64,000 nt of DNA from CAYFWF01 sp964346815 (GTDB lineage: Bacteria > Acidobacteriota > Aminicenantia > Aminicenantales > Aminicenantaceae), in the NCBI GenBank assembly GCA_964346815.1, contig CAYFWF010000024.1, positions 23,695 through 87,694 of the forward strand, in the 5' to 3' direction. Made by a program: the position numbers and the translations under genes. Below the pieces are notes generated by a model. It was not told the origin of the DNA. It saw only the letters and a list, made by a program, of their open reading frames with translations, and did no database searches. Of this stretch, positions 53,694 through 62,068 are shown in pieces. The stretch's first letter is position 1, and each line of letters begins with the position of its first letter.

Positions 53694-53723
53694 TTGACAT
53701 ACTATGAGGGGGTATAGTACAAT
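53694..53723 (+). promoter_or_regulatory. Promoter 1 with CsoR-type operator in the spacer
   Basis: TTGACA (53694-53699), 18-base spacer, TACAAT (53718-53723). The spacer holds ATACTATGAGGGGGTAT, a G-run flanked by inverted AT arms as in CsoR operators. Repressor bound here would block both boxes. Nearly the same element recurs at 61334 and 63484. Confidence 0.82.
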
Positions 53724-53790
53724 AAAGTCGCGATAATTATCGAGGCTTTTCCGTTCATGAATGAAAATAAGACAAGGAGATGAGACTCTG

Positions 53791-54009
53791 ATGCAAGGAG
53801 GTTTTGGAATGTTCGGAGGACTTATGTGGATTTTTTGGCTCGTTATTATCTTGGGCTCGGTCCTTCTGTTTAAATCGATTTTACCGCAGGACCGTTCCGA
53901 TGCGCAAAAACCTGGAAAAGGCGCGATCGAGATTTTAAGAATGAGATATGCCCTAGGGAAGATCGATAAGAGGGAATATGAACGAATGAAAAAGGATATC
54001 TTATCATGA
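53791..54009 (+). CDS. SHOCT-domain small membrane protein (copy 1)
   Basis: 72 residues from the ATG at 53791 (AAGGAGATGA 7 bases upstream; the frame to 53761 includes that site and is rejected). One membrane helix (about 10-28, LMWIFWLVIILGSVLLF), then a cytosolic SHOCT helix pair (IEILRMRYALGKIDKREYERMKKDIL). First gene behind CsoR-type promoter 1. Paralogue at 61425. Such proteins are small oligomerising or membrane-tethering units common in metal-stress loci. Confidence 0.82.
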   Translation: MQGGFGMFGGLMWIFWLVIILGSVLLFKSILPQDRSDAQKPGKGAIEILRMRYALGKIDKREYERMKKDILS

Positions 54010-54126
54010 AAGAAGTTAAGTGCTGATCTGTACAGAAACTTTGGTGCAAACTAAGGAAAGGGCACATGATAAAAAATATAAGGAAATCTATAGATAGAGC
54101 AAAAATTTATTGAGAGGAGTTTGGTC

Positions 54127-54471
54127 ATGAAATTAGTGAAAGCCTATATAAGAACATTCACGGCCGATAATGTTATCGATGCATTAAAAAGACTGAAGGC
54201 TCCCAGGCTGACCGCAATCGATGTGAAAGCTTTGGGCGATGAAATCGACCCGGATGATTTAAGAATTTCCACAGAATTGAGTTCAACCTATACCACGATG
54301 GTGAAGATAGAGTTGATTTGCACCGATGCCTGCGTGGAAAGAGTGAAAGAAACTATATTGGAACATGCCAGAACCGGTCATAAAGGAGATGGCCTGATTG
54401 CGGTTTCGCCTGTGGAAGAAGCCATAAGCATCAGAACCGGAAAAGATGGAGTGCTGCCCTTTGGCGACTGA
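54127..54471 (+). CDS. PII-like protein of the metal-linked subgroup
   Basis: 114 residues from the ATG at 54127 (GAGAGGAG 7 bases upstream). The C-terminal PII signature is intact (ARTGHKGDGLIAVSPVEEAISIRTG), which holds the ATP/ADP site, but the T-loop is replaced (DDLRISTELSSTY) and lacks the uridylylated Tyr51 context, so control by GlnD is unlikely. A group of PII relatives (PII-NG) has been linked to heavy-metal transport genes, which fits this neighbourhood. Confidence 0.8.
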   Translation: MKLVKAYIRTFTADNVIDALKRLKAPRLTAIDVKALGDEIDPDDLRISTELSSTYTTMVKIELICTDACVERVKETILEHARTGHKGDGLIAVSPVEEAISIRTGKDGVLPFGD

Positions 54472-54548
54472 TCTTCTATTATAGATAACATTGAAGGAAA
54501 GAATCAATGAATGATCTGACAATGGATTCTTTAAGGAGGTGATGGATA

Positions 54549-54914
54549 ATGAGTGAACCTCTCATCAAAAGGAGGAAATTGAAAATGTATGGCCTTGATA
54601 AGGGGGGAGATCTTTCAGCAGTCAGAGAAGGACTGACAAATAAGGAGGGGATTCTTTCCGTAGATGTGGACAGGAGAAAGAATGTTTTCAGGATTGAATA
54701 CGACTTGAAAAAAATAAGTTTCGAGTCCATCGAGAGACTGCTCAATGATCTTGGCCTTGATCTGTCCCAAAAATTTTCAGAAAGATTCAAGCGGGGCATG
54801 GCGAAGTTTACGGAACAAAATGAAATGGATCATTTAAACGCTCCCGTCTCTTCCTGCTGTGAGGATCCGAAGAATGATTCGAATGGGTGCGTAAACTGCA
54901 GTATGCAGAAGTAA
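54549..54914 (+). CDS. HMA-like ferredoxin-fold protein with a Cys tail
   Basis: 121 residues. Residues 8-72 follow the heavy-metal-associated (HMA) beta-alpha-beta-beta-alpha-beta pattern, but the metal loop reads GLDKGG instead of M-x-C-x-x-C. Four Cys are at the C terminus (C103, C104, C114, C117). The ATG at 54549 (AAGGAGGTGATGGATA) is needed to make the first strand; a second ATG at 54585 also has AAAGGAGGAAA, so two start forms are possible. Confidence 0.65.
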   Translation: MSEPLIKRRKLKMYGLDKGGDLSAVREGLTNKEGILSVDVDRRKNVFRIEYDLKKISFESIERLLNDLGLDLSQKFSERFKRGMAKFTEQNEMDHLNAPVSSCCEDPKNDSNGCVNCSMQK

Positions 54915-55000
54915 ATTTTTTTGTATGGTGTGCGAGTTTGATTCATAAGACGGCAGAGAGTGTTCAAGATGGAGGATGAACTCGTAATCGGAGAATGAAA

Positions 55001-55435
55001 ATGTCGAGTCTCGGAAGAAGAAAATTCCTGAACTATTTTTTAGGAGGAAGTTTTATCGGGACTTTTCTTTCCCTTTTGTATCCTGTTATTCGATTCTTGA
55101 TTCCTCCAAAGCAATCTGACTCTGTGGTCAACCAAGTTCAGCCGGCTAAGGTAGGTGAACTGGCTCCAAATTTTTTTAAGATTTTCAAGTTTGGAAATTC
55201 TCCAGGTATTCTTATCAATACGTTTTCAGGGGAACTTAAAGCTTTCACTGCCGTCTGCACTCATCTTGCCTGTTCAGTGCGGTACGATAGCGATACTCAA
55301 ACCATTCATTGTCCCTGCCATAACGGTCGCTTTGATCTGGCCAGAAATGTTTTGTCCGGTCCGCCCCCAGCCCCGTTGGAAGAATATGCAGTGAAAGTTG
55401 TCGGTGAGGATATCCTTGTTTCAAAAAAAGGCTGA
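55001..55435 (+). CDS. Rieske [2Fe-2S] protein with membrane/Tat anchor
   Basis: 144 residues from the ATG at 55001 (GGAG 8 bases before; ATG at 54995 is too close). N-terminal GRRKFLNYFLGGSFIG, a Tat-type anchor. Cluster motifs CTHLACSV and CPCHNGRFD (Cys-His pairs) with GPPPAPLEEY after, as in QcrA/PetC. No cytochrome b or c1 partner in the window, so it is an orphan Rieske, perhaps serving another electron route in the metal island. Confidence 0.88.
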   Translation: MSSLGRRKFLNYFLGGSFIGTFLSLLYPVIRFLIPPKQSDSVVNQVQPAKVGELAPNFFKIFKFGNSPGILINTFSGELKAFTAVCTHLACSVRYDSDTQTIHCPCHNGRFDLARNVLSGPPPAPLEEYAVKVVGEDILVSKKG

Positions 55436-55467
55436 TTCGATAAAAAAACTGAAGGGAGGTGATTTAG

Positions 55468-55641
55468 ATGGCAGAAAGAGTGAAAGATTTGGTGTGTGGA
55501 ATGGAATTTGACAAAGAAACGGCGAGCGGTACATTTGAATATAAAGGAAAAACCTATTATTTTTGCAGTCAGGGATGCAGAGAGAAGTTCGCTGAGGATC
55601 CCGAGAAATATATAGCTCATAAAACAGAAGAAAAAGAATAA
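55468..55641 (+). CDS. YHS-domain metal-binding protein (copy 1)
   Basis: 57 residues. AGGGAGGTGATTTAG ribosome site. DLVCGMEFDKETA, GKTYYFCSQGCREKF: a complete YHS domain with C10, C33 and C37. Such domains occur in copper ATPases and TRASH-like metal sensors and bind soft metals. Nearly identical copy at 61830 and a third domain at the end of the PtsI-like protein. Confidence 0.87.
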   Translation: MAERVKDLVCGMEFDKETASGTFEYKGKTYYFCSQGCREKFAEDPEKYIAHKTEEKE

Positions 55642-55820
55642 GTCTCAGGAGTCAACTGGATCTGGTTGAGAGACATCCGTGGGAGTCTGTTTCCAGATAT
55701 CTCTCCGATTTTTCGCTGAAGGAAATCTATTTTGGTTTTGTTTATCTTGCTCTTGGGGAGAAAGACGATGGTAGAGATGAAGGGAAGGGGATCTATGGAA
55801 GGAAAAATAAGGAGGTCTAA

Positions 55821-56468
55821 ATGGGAAGCGAGACGCTTTCAGCATATGCTTACGGCCTATGGCCGGTTGTTATATTCAATGTCATTCTTTTTCTCCTCTT
55901 TGCCTTTGGTTTTTTCAGGCCAAAGAAAAAATTCGAATGGCGGTCCATGGGTGCGTTATTGGGTTTTTTGGTGGCACTTTTCACGGAAATGTATGGCTTT
56001 CCCTTGACGATTTTCTTGCTGACATCCTGGATGGGAAAGAGCTATCCTGTACTGGACCCGTTTTCTCATCCCAGCGGCCATCTCGTTCTGGTCTTTTTGG
56101 GATTGGCTCACAGTTCTATGGCTATGGTAATCCTGCATATCATCACCAATGGCCTCATATTCATCGGCCTTTATCTGATGTATGGGGGGTGGATGAAGAT
56201 TTATAAAGGAAAAGAAGATAGACTGGTAACGGACGGCGTTTACAGGAAGATCAGACATCCACAGTATGTCGGACTGTTTTTTGTTACCCTGGGCTTTTTG
56301 ATCCAGTGGCCTTCTTTGACCTCGATTATCATGGGGGCCGTACTGCTCTTCGCTTATCATAGGCTTGCCAAGAGGGAAGAAAAGGAACTGATGGCCAAAT
56401 TCGGACAGGAGTTTCTGAGGTATAAAAAAGAAGTTCCGGCCTATTTCCCGATAAAACTCATCACATAG
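55821..56468 (+). CDS. Membrane methyltransferase, isoprenylcysteine/phospholipid methyltransferase-like
   Basis: 215 residues with about five membrane helices (11-30, 45-65, 92-122, 155-182). The C-terminal motif GVYRKIRHPQYVGLFF and later EEKELMAKFG matches the SAM-binding region of ICMT/PEMT-like enzymes. AAGGAGGT upstream of the ATG at 55821. Substrate unknown; in the metal island it could modify a membrane lipid or a metalloid. Confidence 0.78.
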   Translation: MGSETLSAYAYGLWPVVIFNVILFLLFAFGFFRPKKKFEWRSMGALLGFLVALFTEMYGFPLTIFLLTSWMGKSYPVLDPFSHPSGHLVLVFLGLAHSSMAMVILHIITNGLIFIGLYLMYGGWMKIYKGKEDRLVTDGVYRKIRHPQYVGLFFVTLGFLIQWPSLTSIIMGAVLLFAYHRLAKREEKELMAKFGQEFLRYKKEVPAYFPIKLIT

Positions 56469-56483
56469 ATTTTTTAAAGGTGG

Positions 56484-58379
56484 ATGATGAGCAAGTCTAA
56501 AGTGAAAACATCCGTAGAAGGCCTGATAATATCGCATGGCATAGAGAAAGGAGAGGCCTGCTTTGTTGTCTTTCCTTCTTCTTCCTCAGCCTCAGCCGAG
56601 ACTTTATCCGCCAGGAAGCCCGGGAAGGAAGTAGATAGGTTTGAAAAGGGGACGCAGGTATTGGTCAAAGAATTGGGAAAGACAATCGAGAGGTTGAAAA
56701 AAGATTCGTATCTCAAAGACGCGGAGATCATTCAAACTCATATAATTCTTCTCGAGGACAAAGGATTCCATAGAAGAGTGAAGGAAAAGATAAAGACTCG
56801 CCGGCTGACGGCAGAATCCGCGATAGAAAAAACCATGCAGGAAATACTGGAAGCGCTCGAGAGCTCGGGCAGCCCGCTGTTTTCAGAGCGGGCCTCTGAT
56901 TTCAGGGATATCGTTATGAGGTTGAAAAGCAAGTTGGCCAGGAAAGAAGCTTCCCCTCTGAAGAAATATTTAAAAAAGTTTCAAAATCCTGTGGTGATCA
57001 CCAAAGAGCTTTTACCTTCATTAGTCCTGGAAGCAAGAAAAGAAGGAGTAAAGGCGATTTTAATAGAGAATGGAACCTCGCTTTCCCATGCCGCCATCCT
57101 GGCCAAGTCGTTTGCCATTCCGGTGCTAAAGATCGAAAACCTTTATGAGCTGGGACTCAAAGATAAAGACGAGGTTCTGGTGGACGCCGCAAAAGGCCGA
57201 TTGGTGATCCAACCCGGGAAGGAAGAAATAGATCGGATGAGAACTTTGAAAGAGAGCAGGGATGCGCTCGAACCGTCTTCGCTTCCTATGAAAATTTGGA
57301 TAAACATCGTCGATCCCACTCAAATGAGCAGCGAGGACCTAGAAAGTGTAGAAGGGATAGGGTTGTACAGAACAGAGAGCCTTTTTATGGAGAAAAAGAT
57401 AGATTTTCCTGACGAGGATGAGCAGTATCGTGTTTATTCTATCCTTTTTGAGAAAGCGGGGGACAGGCCGGTGACAATCCGGACCCTGGACATCGGTGGG
57501 GATAAGACCGTGCCTTATTTCTCTTTCGGTCCGCAGGAGAATCCTTATTTGGGCTTCAGAGCCCATCGAATCTACAGATTTCATCAGGAAATCTTCATCA
57601 CCCAGATGAGGGCCATATTGAGGGCGGCCGCATATTCGTCTAACCTGCGGGTGATGTACCCGATGATCGAAAACGTCGACGAACTGCTGTTCGTCCAGAA
57701 TCTTTTAAAGGAGGCCGTGCGTTCTTTAAGAAAGGAGGGAATAAGACACAACCGTGAATTCAGGCAGGGTGTTCTGGTGGAAGTTCCTTCGGCTGTCTGG
57801 GATTTCAGGAGGTTGCTGGGTTTGGTCGATTTTGCCGGCTTGGGAACGAACGATTTGCTTCAGTATTTTTTTGCCGTCGACCGGAACAATGCCAACGTCG
57901 CCGGTGCTTATGGACCTGAAAGCCCCACTTCATTGAGGATGCTCAAGGGATTGGTGGAAACCGCTAAGGAGTTAGACAAACCCTTGAATATTTGCGGGGA
58001 AATCGCCTCCGATGTCCACTTTTTGCCTCTCCTAGTCGGGCTTGGATTCGAACATATAAGTATCGATTTTCATGCCATGCCGTCCGTCAAAGAGACTCTA
58101 GCTGGCCTGGATATTTCTTCCTGTAAGCAGGTACTTCAGGCTTGTCTCGAAGTTGAAAAGGCTGGTGACGTTAGGACTATTCTTAAGAAGTTCAACCCAT
58201 TGAATAATAAGATGAGGGTGGAGGTACCTTCGGAGAGACAGGGTGAATTAATTGATCCGGTATGCAAGATGGTCGTCCATACAGAAGGTAATGAATTGAT
58301 CGCTCAATACGAAGGCAATAGGTATTACTTCTGTTCAAAGCGGTGCAGAGACAAATTTTTATCAGAGAAAGGAGGCTGA
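56484..58379 (+). CDS. PTS enzyme I-like protein with C-terminal YHS domain
   Basis: 631 residues (start 56484 or 56487; AAAGGTGG before). Complete enzyme I: HPr-docking helices (about 55-155, THIILLEDK, ERASDFRDIVMRL), phospho-His H202 in SHAAILAKSF, PEP barrel with R296 (GLYRTES), R333 (IRTLDIGGDKT), NPYLGFRAHRI, GTNDLLQY and C504 (NICGEIA), each near E. coli positions 189, 296, 332 and 502. After a short linker (570-588), a YHS domain (DPVCKM, C594; YYFCSKRC, C617, C621). PEP phosphotransfer is likely intact. No HPr or EII gene is in the window. It lies in the CsoR-controlled run, so a metal-responsive phosphorelay is suggested, not shown. Confidence 0.88.
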   Translation: MMSKSKVKTSVEGLIISHGIEKGEACFVVFPSSSSASAETLSARKPGKEVDRFEKGTQVLVKELGKTIERLKKDSYLKDAEIIQTHIILLEDKGFHRRVKEKIKTRRLTAESAIEKTMQEILEALESSGSPLFSERASDFRDIVMRLKSKLARKEASPLKKYLKKFQNPVVITKELLPSLVLEARKEGVKAILIENGTSLSHAAILAKSFAIPVLKIENLYELGLKDKDEVLVDAAKGRLVIQPGKEEIDRMRTLKESRDALEPSSLPMKIWINIVDPTQMSSEDLESVEGIGLYRTESLFMEKKIDFPDEDEQYRVYSILFEKAGDRPVTIRTLDIGGDKTVPYFSFGPQENPYLGFRAHRIYRFHQEIFITQMRAILRAAAYSSNLRVMYPMIENVDELLFVQNLLKEAVRSLRKEGIRHNREFRQGVLVEVPSAVWDFRRLLGLVDFAGLGTNDLLQYFFAVDRNNANVAGAYGPESPTSLRMLKGLVETAKELDKPLNICGEIASDVHFLPLLVGLGFEHISIDFHAMPSVKETLAGLDISSCKQVLQACLEVEKAGDVRTILKKFNPLNNKMRVEVPSERQGELIDPVCKMVVHTEGNELIAQYEGNRYYFCSKRCRDKFLSEKGG

Positions 58380-58380
58380 G

Positions 58381-58527
58381 ATGAAGGGGCGTGGCCTCTG
58401 GATGGTGATTGGCTGTACAAAGACGGTTTCCGATATAGGGGAAAGTCTAGAGCCTTTAAAATGCGTCCTGCTGGACAGCACAGCACATATTCCTGGGAGG
58501 CAAGGATCAAGGCATCTTTGTTGGTAG
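58381..58527 (+). CDS. Possible 48-residue peptide after the enzyme I-like gene
   Basis: An ATG with AAAGGAGGCTGAG directly upstream, which is the end of the preceding gene, opens a 48-codon frame with four Cys-free basic turns and three Cys (positions 12, 28, 47). No match recognised. It might be a real small protein, a truncated gene, or chance. The rest of the gap to 58697 has only a short GC hairpin (CCCCT...AGGGG near 58546) and no other gene. Confidence 0.3.
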   Translation: MKGRGLWMVIGCTKTVSDIGESLEPLKCVLLDSTAHIPGRQGSRHLCW

Positions 58528-58697
58528 AATTATCATGATTTGTCCACCCCTTTTTAAAACGAGGGGAGAAATTAGAAATGTTTCCCTATGCCGGCAGAGA
58601 TGGTTGCTTTTATAAAAAAGATACAGATATGGCAGGCCCCGGCAAGATCTCTTGTTCGGCTGAACGTTCCGAACCGCTTTCTTTTGACATTTCTGCC

Positions 58698-61013
58698 CTA
58701 AAGCCGGACTCGGATACCGCCGCCCCAGCCATACTCTGAATGCCAGTGGCCGACCAGGGAAATCAGCTTGGTCAGGGTGTAGGAAAACTCGACGAGACTT
58801 TCCCATTTCTCGTGCGTGTCGTATTGGACTTCTCCGAACAGCATGATGCGGGGCGTCAGTTCCAGGTGCTTGTCCAAATTGAATCGGGCACCGAGGTCAG
58901 TGTCTATCCATATGCGCGACTCGATATTGAGAGGCAGCAGATAACGGAGCCCCAGAATCCCGCGTGCGGTCTCTAAGTCATCATCGGCTCCTTCTAGGTC
59001 TGCCCCCGCTAAAATGGTGAAAAAGCGGTTAAAATAACGGTCCCAGGTGAAGATCGTTTCCCACTCGATCCGGTGCGTCTTCTGCCATCCCACTTCCCAT
59101 TTTACAGAGAAGATGTTGTGGGTATCGGCAACAACAAGAGAGCCAAGACTCATGTTGCTGGATATCTCCGGCTGGCCCCAGGCGTACCAATTCTCCCTAA
59201 AAAGCTTTGGCCGTATTTCGGTGAGCTCGGGCGGGAGTGGGAAATTCTCGTAATGAACGACCCGGGCCATCCCGCTTTTCATGTGGTAGAGCAGGTGACA
59301 GTGAAAGAACCAGTCGCCGGTCTCGTTCGCCAGAAATTCGATCACAGTTGTAGACATTGGAGCGACATTCACGGTGTGTTTGAGAGGAGAGTAAGCCCCT
59401 TGCCCGTTGATAACTCGAAAGAAGTGACCATGCAGGTGCATGGGATGATGCATCATAGTTCGGTTGATCATGATAAAGCGTACGACCTCGTCCTGAAGGA
59501 TACGGATATAGTCGCTTTCCGATAGCGGCTTGTTGTTCAGGAACCACACGTACCGCTCCATGTCGCCGTCCAGGGTCAGGCGGATGGTCCGCACCGGTTT
59601 GTCTGCGGGAAATGAGGTGGGCTTCAAAGCGCGGAGTCGTTCATAAGGCGGCCAAGGACGTTCAGGGTCCATGCCGTCAACGGCCAGATGTTCGGATGCT
59701 GAGATATCTGCTGCCAGAAGTCCAAACCTGTTGCTGTATTTCTTTCCGCTGCGGTCGATATCCTGCTCTGCGTTTTGATCCGAGTGATTACCTGGTTCCT
59801 GCTTTTCCTGGCTCGGTTTTCCGCCGGCATTTCCCGGCATATGGTCCATTCCCATGTTGTTCATATCCTTTGAGCCCATCGAATCCATGCCCATCATCCC
59901 CGGCTGGTCGAATTTGCCGGCTTCAACCGCACTGTCAGGCATACCCATAGCACCCGCAGGAGTCAGGGCAAAAATGCGGTTCAAATGAAGACCGCCCATA
60001 GCGTGATAAAGGTTTGGCTTGGGCACATCCGGGGCAGGATATCGCATGCCGTTTCCTATCCAGACAGAGGCATAAGCTGAACCGTCGTGAGCTGTGGCTC
60101 TAAATTCATAAGAGCCTGCCGAGGGGATTTCGATGAGCACATCATATGTTTCAGCCACTCCGATAAGGAAGCGCTTTATTTGAATCGGCTCCACATCGAT
60201 GCCGTCTGCTGCGATGATCGTCATCGGTCCTCCGCTGAATTCCAAGTGGAAGAATGTAGTCGAGGAACCGTCGACAATGCGCAATCTCACTGTTTGCCCC
60301 GATTCAGCGCCAAGTTCGGATTCCGGCCTGCCGTTAGCGAGGAAACGGTCATAAGCCACATCGGCAATGTCCATGGCCGGCATACGCTGGAGCTCCCGCT
60401 TAAAATAGTCTCCCAGCTCCCCGATTCGAGCGGCACCGAGAATGCTCTGACCGCTTCCTTTCTGAAGCGCATACCATTCGCTGCCCCGACGCAGAGTGCG
60501 TAGGACGCTGTGGGGATCCTCGTCAGTCCAGTCGGACAGCATGATCACATAGTCACGGTCCGTCTCAAGACGCTTCTTGCGCGGCGCGATAACAATGGCC
60601 CCGTAGACTCCGCTCTGTTCCTGCAGACTGGTGTGGGAATGATACCAGTAGGTTCCGGCCTGCCGGACAGGAAACCGGTATGTAAAAGTGGATCCTGCTT
60701 GGATCGGAGGAAAGCTTACATAGGGGACGCCGTCCATACCAGGCGGCACCAGCACGCCGTGCCAGTGTATAGAGGTTTCCACATCCATCCGGTTGTGCAC
60801 ATGGATGAGAGCGATGTCACCCTCTTCGAAACGGAGAATCGGTCCAGGAATCCCACCATTAATGGTCATAGCTTCTGAAGGCTTTCCGGTGATGTTGACC
60901 TTCTCTTGGGCGATGTTGAGGTCGTATTCCACAACCGCTGCATGACTCGGCACCCGCAGGAAGAAGAGAACGCTCATCAGGAAGAAAAAAGAAATGTTTT
61001 GTGGCCGTGACAT
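58698..61013 (-). CDS. Multicopper oxidase (CopA-type) fused to a CopB-like outer-membrane barrel
   Basis: 771 residues from the ATG at 61013 (AAGGAGA 8 bases upstream; longer frame to 61052 rejected). Signal peptide (1-25), cupredoxin domains with copper ligands H83-W-H85, H125-S-H127, HHPMHLHGHFF (522-532), and HCHLLYH (571-577). A Met-rich insert (about 345-395) like that of CopA/CueO. From about 600 the chain changes to a CopB-type barrel (ESRIWIDTDLGARFNLDKHLEL, VQYDTHEK; 700-735), and it ends in Leu after GGIRVRL. Oxidises Cu(I), usually with O2. Opposite strand to the cluster; no CsoR box found before it. Confidence 0.9.
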   Translation of the reverse strand: MSRPQNISFFFLMSVLFFLRVPSHAAVVEYDLNIAQEKVNITGKPSEAMTINGGIPGPILRFEEGDIALIHVHNRMDVETSIHWHGVLVPPGMDGVPYVSFPPIQAGSTFTYRFPVRQAGTYWYHSHTSLQEQSGVYGAIVIAPRKKRLETDRDYVIMLSDWTDEDPHSVLRTLRRGSEWYALQKGSGQSILGAARIGELGDYFKRELQRMPAMDIADVAYDRFLANGRPESELGAESGQTVRLRIVDGSSTTFFHLEFSGGPMTIIAADGIDVEPIQIKRFLIGVAETYDVLIEIPSAGSYEFRATAHDGSAYASVWIGNGMRYPAPDVPKPNLYHAMGGLHLNRIFALTPAGAMGMPDSAVEAGKFDQPGMMGMDSMGSKDMNNMGMDHMPGNAGGKPSQEKQEPGNHSDQNAEQDIDRSGKKYSNRFGLLAADISASEHLAVDGMDPERPWPPYERLRALKPTSFPADKPVRTIRLTLDGDMERYVWFLNNKPLSESDYIRILQDEVVRFIMINRTMMHHPMHLHGHFFRVINGQGAYSPLKHTVNVAPMSTTVIEFLANETGDWFFHCHLLYHMKSGMARVVHYENFPLPPELTEIRPKLFRENWYAWGQPEISSNMSLGSLVVADTHNIFSVKWEVGWQKTHRIEWETIFTWDRYFNRFFTILAGADLEGADDDLETARGILGLRYLLPLNIESRIWIDTDLGARFNLDKHLELTPRIMLFGEVQYDTHEKWESLVEFSYTLTKLISLVGHWHSEYGWGGGIRVRL

Positions 61014-61333
61014 TTTGTTTGTCTCCTTATTATAGAGCATATTAGAGACCAACCGGCAGAATGAAACTCGCCAATATCTGGATTTTTCCGAATCCCATCA
61101 TAGTCGCTGCTTCCTCAGGTTGAGTCAGGCTGGATTCTGGTGTTTCAATAGGTATTATACAGACTCTTTGCTCAAAAACAACCTATTCCAGTCTTGGTTC
61201 ATACCATCTTGCCAAGATATTCTTCCAAAATTCAGCACGCTTTCATCTCTTATAAAATAAATTTCCGTCCTGTTTGAGGAGATAAACATGAACTATTGTA
61301 TCGAAGCAAATCTTTTTAATTATTCAGAAAATT
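61014..61333. other. Divergent intergenic region between the oxidase and SHOCT copy 2
   Basis: AT-rich; no clear promoter for the oxidase. A 16-codon frame at 61288-61338 has GAGGAGATAAAC before its ATG and ends inside the -35 box of promoter 2; it could be a leader peptide or a relic. Confidence 0.35.
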
Positions 61334-61363
61334 GTTGACATACTATAGGGGGGTATGCTATTA
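61334..61363 (+). promoter_or_regulatory. Promoter 2 with CsoR-type operator in the spacer
   Basis: TTGACA (61334-61339), 18-base spacer, TATTAT (61358-61363), with ATACTATAGGGGGGTAT between. Same layout as 53694 and 63484. Confidence 0.85.
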
Positions 61364-61424
61364 TAAATTCAAGGATTCAAGTAATGAAAATTTTTGCAAA
61401 ATTATCAAGTGAGGAGGTCATTCG

Positions 61425-61649
61425 ATGATGTGGGGAAACCATGGTCTCATGGGTGGATATATGTGGATTTTATGGATAGCTGTTCTTGTCGGTTTGATCT
61501 TTCTCATTAAATGGATCATCCAGCTAAGTAAACAGGGCGAGCAGAATCTTGAGAAAGAGCCGCTCGAGATATTAAAGAAAAGGTATGTTCGTGGAGAAAT
61601 CGGCAAGGAGGATTTCGAACAGAGAAAGAAAGATTTGCTTTCGCGATGA
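61425..61649 (+). CDS. SHOCT-domain small membrane protein (copy 2)
   Basis: 74 residues (GTGAGGAGGTC upstream). Met/Gly/His-rich start (MMWGNHGLMGGYM) that could bind copper, one helix (about 13-32), then SHOCT (EILKKRYVRGEIGKEDFEQRKKDLL). Paralogue of 53791, and likewise first behind a CsoR-type promoter. Confidence 0.85.
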   Translation: MMWGNHGLMGGYMWILWIAVLVGLIFLIKWIIQLSKQGEQNLEKEPLEILKKRYVRGEIGKEDFEQRKKDLLSR

Positions 61650-61829
61650 TCTGGAGAGTCAGTGATGGGACTTGCTAAAGCGTACAGACGAAAATCAGTA
61701 TGTATATCGATGGCTGAAAAACATGACTTTTCAATTTGGACAAAAAGCCTAAAACGAATCAGAACGAAAAAGATGGGTCCACAGAACATAGAAAACATAG
61801 ACTTATTCAAGAAAGGAGATGAGCGAGAG

Positions 61830-61997
61830 ATGAGCGAAAAAGTAAAAGATTTAGTTTGTGGAATGGAGATCGATAAGGATACCGCCGCAGCAACCTATGA
61901 GCACAAAGGGAAGACGTATTATTTCTGTAATCTTGGATGCAGGGATAAATTTGCTCAAGATCCGGAAAAGTATGTCGCCCGAGAAGAAGAAGGATAA
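61830..61997 (+). CDS. YHS-domain metal-binding protein (copy 2)
   Basis: 55 residues from the ATG with GAAAGGAGATGAG upstream; the in-frame extension back to 61662 is unlike any YHS protein and is rejected. DLVCGMEIDKDTA and GKTYYFCNLGCRDKF give C10, C33, C37. Very close to copy 1. Confidence 0.86.
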   Translation: MSEKVKDLVCGMEIDKDTAAATYEHKGKTYYFCNLGCRDKFAQDPEKYVAREEEG

Positions 61998-62068
61998 GCA
62001 TGACTTCGGGAAATTGGTGCTTATTTCTTCCGTAGAAAGATCAGAAAGAAAGAGAGGAGGTGATTTGA

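Noticed and set aside
61662..61829. N-terminal extension of YHS copy 2
   Set aside because: The strong ribosome site at 61811 and the match with copy 1 place the start at 61830; the upstream part resembles nothing.
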